This document shows, in pieces, positions 15,549-24,892 of a DNA stretch of 62,293 nt. Each line of letters opens with the position of its first letter. The stretch's first letter is position 1. The notes beneath the pieces were generated by a model that saw only the letters and a program-made list of their open reading frames with translations, was not told where the DNA came from and ran no database searches. The position numbers were made by a program, and so were the translations under genes. The stretch lies in IMG/VR virus record IMGVR_UViG_3300025687_000003, positions 1 to 62,293 of that record; one strand, given 5' to 3'. The DNA comes from a virus.

Positions 15549-17908
15549 CAGCTGCCGCTCCTTCCGCCTTCAAGTGCTCCGCCGCCGATGTCTGCGGCGG
15601 AGCTGGCCTCCAGGTACTGGATGCCGACGAACTCCGCGTCGCCGGTGAACGTCAGCTTCACGCGGAAGCTCGACGCCTTCGGGATGAAGTCATCGAGCTT
15701 CTGCCAGAACGGCCGGCGGGTCTCCCAGCGCACCAGGTCCTTGCCCCGGGGGTTGAGCGCGGAGTGCAGCTTGCGGTGGGGCGCGGAGCCTCCGACGATG
15801 CTGGCGCCCCAGAACCCAGGGGCGTCCGCGTCGGGGTAGTTGCGAGGCGCCTTGGCGGACGTGGCCTCGAGCGTGGACGTGGCCCGCCGGCGGAAGTCCC
15901 GGAAGCTCTCGAACTTGATGCGGGTGTTCCCTGTCTCGACGAGCCACAGCAGGAAGCGCGGGACGGTCACCGCCATCTGGCTGGTGGTGCGCCGTAGCCA
16001 GGAGGTCTCGATCCACGCCTCGCGGGTCTCGGCGGTGCTGCGATGCACTCCGTCCCCGTCGTGGTCCAGCACGTAGACGGAGGACACCACGGCGTTGGCG
16101 CGGGCGCCGTGTTGGTCGAGCACGGACATCGTGGCGTCGCCAGCAGCCAGTAGGTACTGCCGCTCGTCGTTCGTGGCACAGACGGCCTGCACCTGGACGT
16201 CGTCCCGCGTGCTCCAGCCGGAGCTGTTGAACACGAACGTCAGGTTGTTCTCCGCGGAGCCGTCCACGGGCACGGAGCACCGGTACTCGCCGCGGACGGG
16301 GTCCACTGCAGCGCACGCGCGCAGGGCCCAGTTGGGGTTGATGCGCCGGACGTTGCGGCGCAGGTCTGCGCTGATGGGCACCGGGGCCTCGGCGCCGGCC
16401 GCCCAGGCGAAGAACCCCTCGCGCGCCAGCCACACGACGGTGCCATCGAACAGCGTCTTCACGGTGTCCGGGCTCACGCACCCCACGCGCGTGCTGATGG
16501 AGGCCACGCGGAAGCCCTCGCCGAAGTCGTTGTTCGTCACGAGGAAGACGGAGCTCTCCGTGAACGCCAGCAGGCCTCCAGGCACGGCGTGCAGGGCCGT
16601 GACCTCGCCGCGGACGTCGGGGTAGATGCGCTGCCCTGCTTCGAAGGTGCCGTACACGCCGGGCAGCGAGGGCATGATCCGCCCGGGGTCGCCGCGGCAG
16701 TTGCCGATCCACAGCCGGCCCAGGGCCAGCGTGGCTACCTTGAACTCCGGCACGGGCTCCAGCTCCCGCGCGGGGCGCACCAGCCAGCTGTCCGGGATGT
16801 TGTCAGGGTACACGGTGCTGGTGCTGCCGGGCAGGGTCACGACAGCCAGCTGCCCCGCGGTGGCGTAGTCCAGCAGCTGGTAGAACGAGGCGTCGCCGGA
16901 GTTGACCAGGTCCTTCGTGCGGTACAGATTCGTGCCCAGGACGGGGCTGCGCACGTCGGACGTGTCGAGGTCCCACCGGACCTGGACCTTCAGCCGGTCC
17001 ACGCTCTGCTGCACGGTCTTCCGGCGGCGGTCGACGGTGACGTTCTCCTCCTGGGCGCACGTCACGGCGCCGCTGGCTGCGCTCAGGGGGCTGCGGTTGC
17101 CCCAGATGTCCACCAGCTGCGAGCGGCACCGCCACTCCCCTCGGTGAAGCTCGCCGCCGTTGGGGTTGGTCTTGGCGCCGGCCGTGCCGAACGTGGTCGC
17201 GTTCGGCGTGACCGTACCGATGCGGTGGGGCCCAAACACAGGGGGGATCGCGCGCATGTCGGCGGCGATGCCTGTGGCGATGCCATCGGCAGGGTAGTCC
17301 GACGTGGTGCGGTAGCCACCCATGTTGGCGCCGTCGTCGTACTCGGTGTCGCTGGTCGACGAGTAGATCGCCGACTGCGGTCCGAACCCCTGCGGCGGAG
17401 CGGGGGCGGCGTCGAAGCCCAGGGGGCCCACAAGGCTCCCGTCGTAGAACAGCGCCCTGGCGTAGTCGCCGCCGCCCTGGGGGATGACGATGACGCCCAG
17501 GGGCGTGGACACGAACTGCGTCAGGAAGCACCGCGCGCGGGCCGACTCCAGACTCCAGGTCCAGTCGGCCCCAGAACCCGACACCAACGAGGCCCAGCGG
17601 CTGCCGTGCGTCGCCCAGCCCCTGTGCTCGTACAGGGTGCCTCCGGCGTGCACCAGCAGGATGTCCCGGCCCCCCTCCAGCTTGTGGTGGTGGATGCCGT
17701 GGACGGTGCCGGAGATGTTGTCCGACGTCCCCCCGCCCTCCAGCTGGATCGGCTGGTAGAGCACGGGGCCGTGCACCGCCCGAAGGGTGCCCTCCTCCGT
17801 CTCCCGGAAGTTGTGCACAGCCGCGCCGGCCCGCTCCTCGGAGAGCAGGTCGTCGTTGATGCCCCGGATGTCCAGGACGTCGCTGCGGCGGCTGTGGTGG
17901 GAGAACAC
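15548..17908 (-). CDS. Tail nozzle (tail tubular B / gp12-like) protein (786 aa)
   Basis: Length and architecture fit podovirus nozzle or stabilisation proteins, which close the tail tip around the DNA channel. The central region shows the propeller-like pattern LHAVPGGLLAFTESSVFLV, then VGCVSPDTVKTLFDGTVVWL followed by AREGFFAW. This series recurs in such proteins. The start is the GTG at 17908. A DHDGDGVH loop occurs near residue 625. It follows the adaptor candidate and a 96-aa protein and precedes the surface protein cluster. The call is by recalled family pattern and gene order. Confidence 0.78.
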   Translation of the reverse strand: MFSHHSRRSDVLDIRGINDDLLSEERAGAAVHNFRETEEGTLRAVHGPVLYQPIQLEGGGTSDNISGTVHGIHHHKLEGGRDILLVHAGGTLYEHRGWATHGSRWASLVSGSGADWTWSLESARARCFLTQFVSTPLGVIVIPQGGGDYARALFYDGSLVGPLGFDAAPAPPQGFGPQSAIYSSTSDTEYDDGANMGGYRTTSDYPADGIATGIAADMRAIPPVFGPHRIGTVTPNATTFGTAGAKTNPNGGELHRGEWRCRSQLVDIWGNRSPLSAASGAVTCAQEENVTVDRRRKTVQQSVDRLKVQVRWDLDTSDVRSPVLGTNLYRTKDLVNSGDASFYQLLDYATAGQLAVVTLPGSTSTVYPDNIPDSWLVRPARELEPVPEFKVATLALGRLWIGNCRGDPGRIMPSLPGVYGTFEAGQRIYPDVRGEVTALHAVPGGLLAFTESSVFLVTNNDFGEGFRVASISTRVGCVSPDTVKTLFDGTVVWLAREGFFAWAAGAEAPVPISADLRRNVRRINPNWALRACAAVDPVRGEYRCSVPVDGSAENNLTFVFNSSGWSTRDDVQVQAVCATNDERQYLLAAGDATMSVLDQHGARANAVVSSVYVLDHDGDGVHRSTAETREAWIETSWLRRTTSQMAVTVPRFLLWLVETGNTRIKFESFRDFRRRATSTLEATSAKAPRNYPDADAPGFWGASIVGGSAPHRKLHSALNPRGKDLVRWETRRPFWQKLDDFIPKASSFRVKLTFTGDAEFVGIQYLEASSAADIGGGALEGGRSGS

Positions 17909-17914
17909 GGAGGG

Positions 17915-18205
17915 CTACTCCTTCGGCTGGGGCCCGGCGTAGAAGGTGCCGTAGACCGGCTTGGCCGTCTTGGTGCCGGGCCAGGGCTTGGCGATCAGGG
18001 CCAGCCGCGCCATGCGGTGACTGCCGGCGTCGAACGAGATGGTGCCGCCCAGCTCGGGGATGAAGGCGTAGCCGCGCGCGACCTTGCCCGGGTCCTGGAC
18101 CACGGTGACCATGACGAACTGGATGTCCTGCTTGGTCTCCGGGTCGACGCTGCGGTACAGGCCGCCGGCGACCAAGGGAGGGGCGACGACTTTGGGATCT
18201 GCCAT
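17915..18205 (-). CDS. Small tail-region protein (96 aa)
   Basis: The protein is compact and beta-rich (LYRSVDPETKQDIQFVMVTVV, YAFIPELGGTISF) and ends GTFYAGPQPKE. No domain is recognised. It lies between the adaptor and nozzle candidates, ten bases after the former, so it may be a tail accessory or assembly factor. Confidence 0.62.
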   Translation of the reverse strand: MADPKVVAPPLVAGGLYRSVDPETKQDIQFVMVTVVQDPGKVARGYAFIPELGGTISFDAGSHRMARLALIAKPWPGTKTAKPVYGTFYAGPQPKE

Positions 18206-18215
18206 GGAGAGGCTC

Positions 18216-19730
18216 CTACGGGTACGATGACTGGTCGGTGTCCCCAGGGCGCAGGTTGCGCAACTCGGAACGGGAGACGTGGCCCTTGCGACGGCCGGGG
18301 AGTCCGGTGTGCACGGGCTGAGACGCGGGGATGCCAGTGCCCTGGCGCCGCTTGTGGCGGGCGAGGCGCATCCGGTAGTCCTTCATGGCCAGGCCCTCCC
18401 CCGCGTAGTTGCCGTTCGCGCGGTGGACCTTGGCCTTCACCAGGTCGATGATGCACGCGGCACCGATCTTGGTCACGTTCAGGACCTGCGTCATCGTCTC
18501 GATGCGGTGGCTGCGCCATCCGGCGACCAGCACCATCTCGTAGCGCTTGTCGGGCAACGGCCAGAAGTCGAGGGCGTGGTACGCGCCGGGGTACGGCGCC
18601 GGGGTGTTCCGGTCGGGCGTGATGGAGCCGTCGTCCGTCCACGTCGTGACGTGCCCGTCGAGCTCGGTCATCAGGTACGCGCGCTGGTCGAAGTCGGTCA
18701 GGGCGTTGCCGGCGCTGTCCGTGATGCGCTTGCGGTAGATCCGCGTCTTCCAGCCCGACTTCTGGTAGCGGAGCACGGCCGCGTCGTGGAACCCCGCGGT
18801 GAAGTCCATGTTGGGGAACGTGACGTCGACGCCCTTGGTCGTGACGACGATCGTGTCCGAGCCGCGGCTCAGCGCGGACTCCTGCCATGGCTTGTAGCGG
18901 GTGGTGCTCGCCGAGGTCGCGCTTTGGGTGTGCGGGTTGCCGTGGTTGACCCAGATTTCCTGCTTCCCCCAGACGAGGCTGCGGAAGTACTGGAACTCGC
19001 CGGCCGGCTCCGGACCGACCCAGTTGTCCTCCGACTCCGCCACGGTCGGGCGGAGGTGGGGACCTTCGATCGGCTCCATGTGGGTGCGCCAGAACGACGT
19101 CGGGACGCCCTCGGCGCGGGCGCCGTCGCTCTCCCTGTTCCTCAGCCAGGCCACGGCCTGCTCGGGGAGCACGCCCTCCAGCGGCGCGTACTGCTGGTCC
19201 TTGACGTAGAGGTACTTGACCTCCATCACCTCCGGAGGGAGCACCACGGCCTTGGTCTGGATGATCCACTCGAGCACGGACGACGCTGTGTTGCCCCAGG
19301 GCGCGGACAGCGAGACGTAGGTGTAGCCCCCGGCGCTCCAGACCTCGCGGATCTGGAAGTCGTGGTACTGCTTGGGGTGCCCCGACACGGCCTCCGCGGG
19401 GTCGTGCACCATCAGCTTGCGTCCGGTCCACTCCCGGTAGGTCTCCCACGCGACGATGTCGGCGTGGGCGTCGGCCAGGACGCGCTTCAGCACGTAGGGG
19501 TCGGCCGTGGTCTCCAGCAGGTCTGTCGTCGGGGACGTCGGCCGCGTGTCGGGCTCTACGCGGAAGTGGACCTCGCGCTCGTTGAAGAAGAACGGCGCGT
19601 CCTCGGCGAGGGTCTCTTGGGCCTTCTGGATGTGCCGGATCAGCCGACGCTCCCACTCCGCGGAGCCTTGGGGGGAGTGGTCGACCTCGGCGATGACCTC
19701 TTCGAGGATCTCGTGGACAGGAAGGGCCAT
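18216..19730 (-). CDS. Head-tail adaptor / tail tubular A-like protein (504 aa)
   Basis: The protein starts with a helical segment (EILEEVIAEVDHSP, then WERRLIRHIQKAQETL), typical of adaptor proteins that dock on the portal. It continues as a mixed body containing VHFRVEPDTRP and ADAHADIVAWETYREW. The position between capsid and nozzle genes matches gp11-like or gp4-like adaptors of short-tailed phages. Its length is greater than T7 gp11, so the C-terminal 150 basic residues (RHKRRQGTG, GRRKGHVSRS) may be an extra domain. The assignment is mainly from gene order. Confidence 0.6.
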   Translation of the reverse strand: MALPVHEILEEVIAEVDHSPQGSAEWERRLIRHIQKAQETLAEDAPFFFNEREVHFRVEPDTRPTSPTTDLLETTADPYVLKRVLADAHADIVAWETYREWTGRKLMVHDPAEAVSGHPKQYHDFQIREVWSAGGYTYVSLSAPWGNTASSVLEWIIQTKAVVLPPEVMEVKYLYVKDQQYAPLEGVLPEQAVAWLRNRESDGARAEGVPTSFWRTHMEPIEGPHLRPTVAESEDNWVGPEPAGEFQYFRSLVWGKQEIWVNHGNPHTQSATSASTTRYKPWQESALSRGSDTIVVTTKGVDVTFPNMDFTAGFHDAAVLRYQKSGWKTRIYRKRITDSAGNALTDFDQRAYLMTELDGHVTTWTDDGSITPDRNTPAPYPGAYHALDFWPLPDKRYEMVLVAGWRSHRIETMTQVLNVTKIGAACIIDLVKAKVHRANGNYAGEGLAMKDYRMRLARHKRRQGTGIPASQPVHTGLPGRRKGHVSRSELRNLRPGDTDQSSYP

Positions 19731-19770
19731 GTCTACGCCTACCTCGCGCGAGGGGTGCCTGTCAAACGAC

Positions 19771-19813
19771 GAAGGCCGGGCACAGGGCCCGGCCTTCGCG
19801 TAGCGCTGCTACG
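19771..19813 (-). terminator. Hairpins between decoration and adaptor genes
   Basis: A stem with 11-bp perfect arms (19771-19781 and 19787-19797, loop of 5) follows the leftward decoration gene. A smaller hairpin CGTAGC/GCTACG (19799-19813) precedes it on that strand. The leftward transcript then reads GTCGTTTGAC, a weak T-run. It probably limits read-through from the highly expressed capsid genes into the tail genes. Confidence 0.65.
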
Positions 19814-19816
19814 GCA

Positions 19817-20467
19817 TCAGCCGCGGCAGTCGAGCCACGCCAGGGTCAAGCCGGCGGACCCGTTGTCCTCCAGGAAGTACCCGAAGGTCGCGTCGGTCAC
19901 GGCCGCGGCGTCTCCCGCCTCGTGGTCCGTGACCGAGACGATGGCGCCCACGCCCGCGGTCACACCAGCGGCGAGCGTGTAGACCTTGCCCTTGCCCTTG
20001 CGCAGGATCCAGCCGTAGGTGTTGATGGCGATGTTGTGCTGGGCGACGCCCACCACCTGTCCGGGCGCCTTGCCGGCGTTCGCCATCTCCACCAGCTTGT
20101 CGCCGACAGCGAAGCCGGTCGGAGGGCTGGTCAGGTCGATGGAGCAGGGGCGGCCCGCGGAGATCGCCTCGGTCGCGTAGACCAGGATCCACTCGGACTG
20201 CCCTGCGTTGCCGTACTGGAAGACCTCGACGTCCGTGGCGCCGGCGGAGTAGGGCTTGCCCTGCACCTTGGATGCCTGGATGACGTCGCCGGAGCTGTCG
20301 ACGGCGTAGAGGCGCTTGTCGACCTGGACTTCCTCGCTCGGGACGACGGCACCCAGCACGTACGGGGTGCCGTCCGACGCCACGATGAAGCCGTTGAGGC
20401 CGTCGGTCAGGCTCGCAGCGGTGTAGGTCTCAGCGAAGTTGGTCGAGAAGGGACGGGGCATGCTCAT
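19817..20467 (-). CDS. Probable capsid decoration or minor head protein (216 aa)
   Basis: The protein is small, beta-rich and Gly/Ala/Val-rich (GFIVASDGTPYVLGAVVP, ISAGRPCSIDLTSPPTGF), and has no catalytic motif. It starts ten bases after the major capsid gene and is followed by a strong hairpin. It is therefore likely expressed at high level with the capsid protein. A decoration or cement function is the best inference; some phages have a minor capsid protein here. Confidence 0.6.
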   Translation of the reverse strand: MSMPRPFSTNFAETYTAASLTDGLNGFIVASDGTPYVLGAVVPSEEVQVDKRLYAVDSSGDVIQASKVQGKPYSAGATDVEVFQYGNAGQSEWILVYATEAISAGRPCSIDLTSPPTGFAVGDKLVEMANAGKAPGQVVGVAQHNIAINTYGWILRKGKGKVYTLAAGVTAGVGAIVSVTDHEAGDAAAVTDATFGYFLEDNGSAGLTLAWLDCRG

Positions 20468-20476
20468 GGCTGGGGC

Positions 20477-21565
20477 CTACTGGATGGCGGTGCCCGCGAG
20501 GGCACCCTGGTTGCGGAGCTGCTTCACCAGCATGCCCAGGCTCAGACGCATCTCCTGGCGGTGCATCTGGTAGCCGGGCAGGCGGCCGATGTCGTTGAAG
20601 GTGATCAGCGGGCACTCGGTGGCCTTGCCGTCCATCTCCGGGGTGCCGCGCTCGGTCACGAACTCGATGCCGCTGGTGTTCAGGTGGTACTGGATGCCCT
20701 GGCGGACCTTGGTCCCAGCGGTGAACTGGGTCAGGTCGATGGCCGGCTCGTACCACAGCTTGCCGCCGAACTTCAGCGGGATGGCGACCCGGACGTCGTC
20801 GTCGCCCAGGACGTGCGCCGCCGCGGAGCCCTTCTTGTCGTTGACGATGACGTAGCCGTCGTTGACGTCGCAGAAGTTCAGGAAGGACACGCCGTCGGTC
20901 AGAACGCAGTCGATCTTGCCCATCGACACGCGGCCCTGCTTGCTGCAGTCCTGCTGCAGGCCCAGCATCTGGCGCATGCCGTCGGCGGAGAAGGAGCTGA
21001 CCTCCCGGTACTGGTTGAACCAGCCAGGGATGCTGTTCCGCGCGCGCTGGAACACGGTGCCGGTCTGCAACGGAGGAGCCGCGAACTCGATCAGCCCCTG
21101 GTTGGTGATCACGTGTCCGGTGTAGGACTGCTGCCCGTTCAGGGTCGGCATGTGCCCCAGGTCGGGGTGGTTGCCCATCACGAACTGGTAGGCCAAGGCC
21201 TCGATGATCTCGGACACGCCCAGCTCGGGGTAGTTCTGGATCAGCTTGGCCATGTTGAGCTTCGACTTCTCGCTGAGTCGGAGCTCCCGCATGGGGATGT
21301 CGTACGTGTAGAGGTACTCGGTGGCCTCCGTCACGGCCCGACGGCTGTCCTGAACCCGGCCGCCCATGATGGGCTCGGTGCCCGTCCGCATGTGGGTGAA
21401 ACGGCCCGGACCGTTCGGGGTCAGGGTCCACTCTTTGGTGGCGGACTCCAACGGCTCAAGGCCGTTCTTCTCCAGGACGGCCTTCATGACCGGGTGCGCT
21501 TCGGAGAAGGTGTCGTTGTAGCCGGGCATGAGCTCGGTGACGGACTGTACAAAGAGGTCGGACAC
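20477..21565 (-). CDS. Major capsid protein (362 aa)
   Basis: Position directly after the scaffold and portal genes, and size, support this call. The motif VRVAIPLKFGGKLWYEPAID near residue 265 is of a kind I associate with capsid proteins of short-tailed phages. The start is a GTG with GGAG nine bases upstream. An HK97 fold is expected but cannot be shown by eye. An 80-bp gap separates it from the scaffold gene, leaving room for its own promoter. Confidence 0.8.
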   Translation of the reverse strand: MSDLFVQSVTELMPGYNDTFSEAHPVMKAVLEKNGLEPLESATKEWTLTPNGPGRFTHMRTGTEPIMGGRVQDSRRAVTEATEYLYTYDIPMRELRLSEKSKLNMAKLIQNYPELGVSEIIEALAYQFVMGNHPDLGHMPTLNGQQSYTGHVITNQGLIEFAAPPLQTGTVFQRARNSIPGWFNQYREVSSFSADGMRQMLGLQQDCSKQGRVSMGKIDCVLTDGVSFLNFCDVNDGYVIVNDKKGSAAAHVLGDDDVRVAIPLKFGGKLWYEPAIDLTQFTAGTKVRQGIQYHLNTSGIEFVTERGTPEMDGKATECPLITFNDIGRLPGYQMHRQEMRLSLGMLVKQLRNQGALAGTAIQ

Positions 21566-21645
21566 TTGAGCCGCTCCGTTGAGTGAACGAAGCCACCCTA
21601 AACTGAGCCTCTTCTAAAGACCATCGCGTAGACCTGTATGTTCGG
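21566..21645 (-). promoter_or_regulatory. Scaffold-capsid intergenic gap
   Basis: This 80-bp gap is longer than most in the operon and is comparatively AT-rich on both strands. It contains a TCTTTAGAA segment read leftward. A capsid-specific promoter is plausible, but I see no convincing -35/-10 pair. Confidence 0.3.
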
Positions 21646-22608
21646 CTACTTACGACGAGACGCAGCCCGCTGCACCGCGGCGTAGGTCGACCGCAACCGG
21701 GCGGGGACGTGCGCGGGGATGCCTCCCTGCCCGCCGCCTGCGGGCAGGTCGCGGGTCAGGGTCTCCGTGCCGTCGGCGCCCGCCATGGCGTCCGCTGTCG
21801 GCGCGGGCTTCGGGCGGGGCGGCGACGCGGCCGCAGCGGGAGCGGTGTCCCCTCCGCGCTTCATGGCCAGGTAGTCGACGGCCACATCGTAGGGGATGCC
21901 CCGCTCCGCCAAGGCCTTGAGCTGGTCCCCCTGTCCCGCCACGGCGATCTGCATGGCGTCGACCATGTCTCCCTCGAAGTAGAGCCGCCCGTCAGGGGTC
22001 TCCAGGTCGCACGTGATCTCGGTGAACGCGGCAACGGCGGCCTCTCCGGCCTTGCGGAGGGTGTCGCCGTGCTCGACCACGAACGCGTTGATCTTGCGAT
22101 CGACGTCCGCCTCCTGGCGCTTGATGTCTCCCGCCCGGTACGCGTCGAACTCCGCCTGGAGCTCCTGGTACTTGGTCGTGTGGCTGTCTCTCTCGGCCTG
22201 CAGCGCCTCCATCTCCTGCCGCATCTTGGCGAAGGCGGGGAGGTGCGACGGGTCCTGGCCGCTGACCATGCTGTTGTACATGTCGCGGTCGAAGGCGGAC
22301 GCCTCCTCCTGCGCGACCAGGTCGGCGAGCATGCGCTCGTGGATGCCCTGGACCCAGGGGCGGGCGGACTCCGGGAACACGTCGTAGTTGCGCTGTCGGT
22401 AGTCGTAGGCCTTGAAGTCGAAGTCGGCCGCGCTCGGCTCGGCGACAGGGGGCGCTGCCTCCGGCTCGACGACGGGCTCGGCCGCCGGGGCGGCGACAGG
22501 CTCGGCGGCAGGGGCCGTGGGCTCGGTCGTTGCCGCCGCGTCAGGGGCTGCGGCCTCGGTCGCAGGGGCGGCGACAGGTTCAGTGGCGGTGGTGTCAGGC
22601 GTAGTCAT
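21646..22608 (-). CDS. Capsid scaffolding protein (320 aa)
   Basis: The N-terminal 60 residues are a low-complexity Ala/Pro/Glu/Thr tract. The middle (about 105-190) is a charged coiled-coil-like helix (KMRQEMEALQAERDSHTTKY, then QELQAEFDAYRAGD). The C-terminus is short and basic (RLRSTYAAVQRAASRRK), the typical site that contacts the capsid protein. The gene lies between portal and capsid genes, the usual place for scaffolds. It overlaps the preceding gene by ATGA. Confidence 0.82.
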   Translation of the reverse strand: MTTPDTTATEPVAAPATEAAAPDAAATTEPTAPAAEPVAAPAAEPVVEPEAAPPVAEPSAADFDFKAYDYRQRNYDVFPESARPWVQGIHERMLADLVAQEEASAFDRDMYNSMVSGQDPSHLPAFAKMRQEMEALQAERDSHTTKYQELQAEFDAYRAGDIKRQEADVDRKINAFVVEHGDTLRKAGEAAVAAFTEITCDLETPDGRLYFEGDMVDAMQIAVAGQGDQLKALAERGIPYDVAVDYLAMKRGGDTAPAAAASPPRPKPAPTADAMAGADGTETLTRDLPAGGGQGGIPAHVPARLRSTYAAVQRAASRRK

Positions 22609-23054
22609 GCCGGGCTCCCGGTGGGCTTGGTCAGTCGGGGGATGTTCGACTCGAACTCCCCGTGCATGTGTTCACGGGTCCGGGCCTTGGCCTGGAACTC
22701 TCCGGCGTCGGAGTACCCGAAGCCGGCCGCGGTCTTCGCGGCGTTGCCTTCGATGCGCTCGCGCAGCCGCTTGCCCTCGAAGGAGTCCATCGACACCGCG
22801 CGCTTGCCTTCCGACGCGAGCTTCTGCTCGAACGCCTCCCGCGTCGCGAACTCCCCTTCCTGCTGCGCGTGGCTGTAGCCCCCGGACGCGCCGGGGCCGG
22901 GCGTGCTGAAGGTGCTGTAGCGCAGATTCGGGGCAGAGATGATCTTGGGCGTGGTCGCGCCACAGTCCTCACACTCGACGGTGAGGGCGTCGGTGGGGCG
23001 CGGGGTCCATGTCTCGTCCGCGCCACAGGCGCAGGCGATGCGGTAGCAGGGCAA
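22605..23054 (-). CDS. FmdB-like zinc-ribbon protein (149 aa)
   Basis: The first 45 residues carry CxC...CxxC (CACG, then CEDCG) and the PKIISAP signature seen in FmdB-type regulatory zinc ribbons. The rest is helical and charged. The start is an uncommon TTG at 23054, chosen because AGGAGAACCC precedes it. It is located between portal and scaffold, as small zinc-ribbon proteins sometimes are in phage head modules. The exact role is unknown. Confidence 0.72.
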   Translation of the reverse strand: MPCYRIACACGADETWTPRPTDALTVECEDCGATTPKIISAPNLRYSTFSTPGPGASGGYSHAQQEGEFATREAFEQKLASEGKRAVSMDSFEGKRLRERIEGNAAKTAAGFGYSDAGEFQAKARTREHMHGEFESNIPRLTKPTGSPA

Positions 23055-23062
23055 GGGTTCTC

Positions 23063-24865
23063 CTATCCGAGGGCGGGGGCGGCGCCCCCGGAGGCTTCAG
23101 GCAGCGGCGGGGCGAGCTCTTCGCCTCCAGCGCCGACGCCGCCGCCCTGGAGGATCGGCTGCATCTCGTCCGGCACGCCGGGGGCGGAGGCGTCCAGGGG
23201 CGAGGCCGGGGCGTTGCCCGGCATCCCCGGGCCCATGCCTGGGCCCATGCCTGGGGGCGGCGGTGGCTTGGACTCCTGGAACACGTGGCTCCAGTTCAGC
23301 GCGCGCAGCAGCTCCTTGACGACGAGCTCCTGGTCCACGTTCGGGTTGCCCCCGAACAGCAGGTCGGCGAAGGCCTCGATCTTCTTCAGCTGGACGGTGG
23401 AGTTGTCCTCCGCCGCGTTGTACGGGTGGGCGCTGTAGTCGAAGTCCCATGCGCCGTCCTTGGTCTCCAAGCCGAGCGTCTTGAGCGTGGCGACCTTCTC
23501 TCCGCCCTTGTCCATCTTCAGGTAGATCGCCTCTTCGTCCTTCTCGGAGAGGTACAGGCCGAAGAGGCGGATGGTCGACTGCGCCGCCCACTCGATGGCG
23601 TCGTAGATCTCCTTCTGGCGCCGAGCGTTCCGCGTCTTCTGGGCGGTGTCCACGAGCGCGAGCTCGGTGGCCACGTCCGCGCGCCCGACCTGGCCCCGGC
23701 TGTACGCCGGCAGCGCGAGGATGAACTCCAGCAGCTGCTGCATGGCGTCCATGCGGTTCACGAAGTCGATGGGCAGGGGGTTGCCCTGGCTCCACTGGAT
23801 GACGTCGTTGATGTTGTACTTGCTGGAGCTGATCTTGGCTTGGATCAGCTCGCTGGGGCCTCTCCACTTCGACCACGCGGAGAGCAGCTCGTCGGGGTTG
23901 TCCACGCGGTCGAGCACGGCGACGGGTCGCGGCATCGCCGCCATGACGTGCTCGTGGCTCATGGTCGACAGCTGGTTCAGCCGCGCGAGGGGCTCGCGCA
24001 CCATGGAGGCGTCGCTGAAGCTCAGCAGCCCGAAGAGGCCGTCGTTGAAGCTGATGCGCCAGTACGGGTTCTCCTGCGTCGGGAACGGCAGGGCTCCGTC
24101 GAGGAGGGGCTCGTCGTAGCCCTCCATCAGATGGTAGAACTTCTTGGCGACGAAGTCGTAGACCTCGTAGACGACGGCGTAGGTGTAGGACTTCCGGGAC
24201 GTCTCGATGTCCGTGTCCTCCCCCTTGGTGTCTGTCTCGAGCCACGAGGGGTACGCCTTGAAGAGGTTGGCCGTCTCCTCGCGGTGCTTCATGTCGTACT
24301 TGGCCTTGGCGTCCTTGCCGCGGCCCTTGGACTTGCACCGGCTCAGGAACTCCGCGCGCGTGAGAGGCACCGCCTCGATCAGGTAGCGGATGTCGTCCCA
24401 CTCCTCGGCGTTCTTGTCGTACCAGATTCGCGTGGGCGGCACGACGCGGAAGCGCGGGCGCTGGCGCTTCTTCGAGTAGACGATCTTGAGGAAGCTCTCC
24501 CGCAGCAGGCTGGTCTGAGCGGCGGCCCGCCACAGCTTGGACGTCAGGCGGTCCTTCTCGAAGACGTCGCGCACCAGGTGGCTGCGGACCTCGGCGGTGG
24601 CGGACAGCGCCTGGCGCCGGGCCCGGATGTCGCACGCGGGGTTAGGAGGCACGATGTTGCTGACGAGGACGTCGACGAACGCGTACATGTACGGCCACTG
24701 GACCGTGGCTTCGGTCTCGTCGTCGGTGTTCTCCCCCCAGAAGTCGCCGCGGTACGCGGCAATGTCCTTGTTCCATCCGGCCAGGTTGGCCTTGTGTTGG
24801 GCCTTGTGGTGCTTGATCACCGACTGGAAGTGGGCGACTGTGCCGGAGGTCTGGGGAGTAGACAT
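23063..24865 (-). CDS. Portal protein (600 aa)
   Basis: The portal forms the dodecameric ring through which DNA enters and leaves the capsid. Supporting features are length, the position between terminase and scaffold, and a helical N-terminus (ENTDDETEATVQWPYMYAFV, DVLVSNIVPP). A RESFLKIVY / RFRVVPPTRIWYDKNAEEWDD segment typical of portals of this class is also present. The C-terminal 60 residues are Pro/Gly-rich (PPPPPGMGPGMGPGMPG). The start is the ATG at 24865. Confidence 0.85.
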   Translation of the reverse strand: MSTPQTSGTVAHFQSVIKHHKAQHKANLAGWNKDIAAYRGDFWGENTDDETEATVQWPYMYAFVDVLVSNIVPPNPACDIRARRQALSATAEVRSHLVRDVFEKDRLTSKLWRAAAQTSLLRESFLKIVYSKKRQRPRFRVVPPTRIWYDKNAEEWDDIRYLIEAVPLTRAEFLSRCKSKGRGKDAKAKYDMKHREETANLFKAYPSWLETDTKGEDTDIETSRKSYTYAVVYEVYDFVAKKFYHLMEGYDEPLLDGALPFPTQENPYWRISFNDGLFGLLSFSDASMVREPLARLNQLSTMSHEHVMAAMPRPVAVLDRVDNPDELLSAWSKWRGPSELIQAKISSSKYNINDVIQWSQGNPLPIDFVNRMDAMQQLLEFILALPAYSRGQVGRADVATELALVDTAQKTRNARRQKEIYDAIEWAAQSTIRLFGLYLSEKDEEAIYLKMDKGGEKVATLKTLGLETKDGAWDFDYSAHPYNAAEDNSTVQLKKIEAFADLLFGGNPNVDQELVVKELLRALNWSHVFQESKPPPPPGMGPGMGPGMPGNAPASPLDASAPGVPDEMQPILQGGGVGAGGEELAPPLPEASGGAAPALG

Positions 24866-24892
24866 AGACGTGGTCCTAACCGTGGTGCCGGG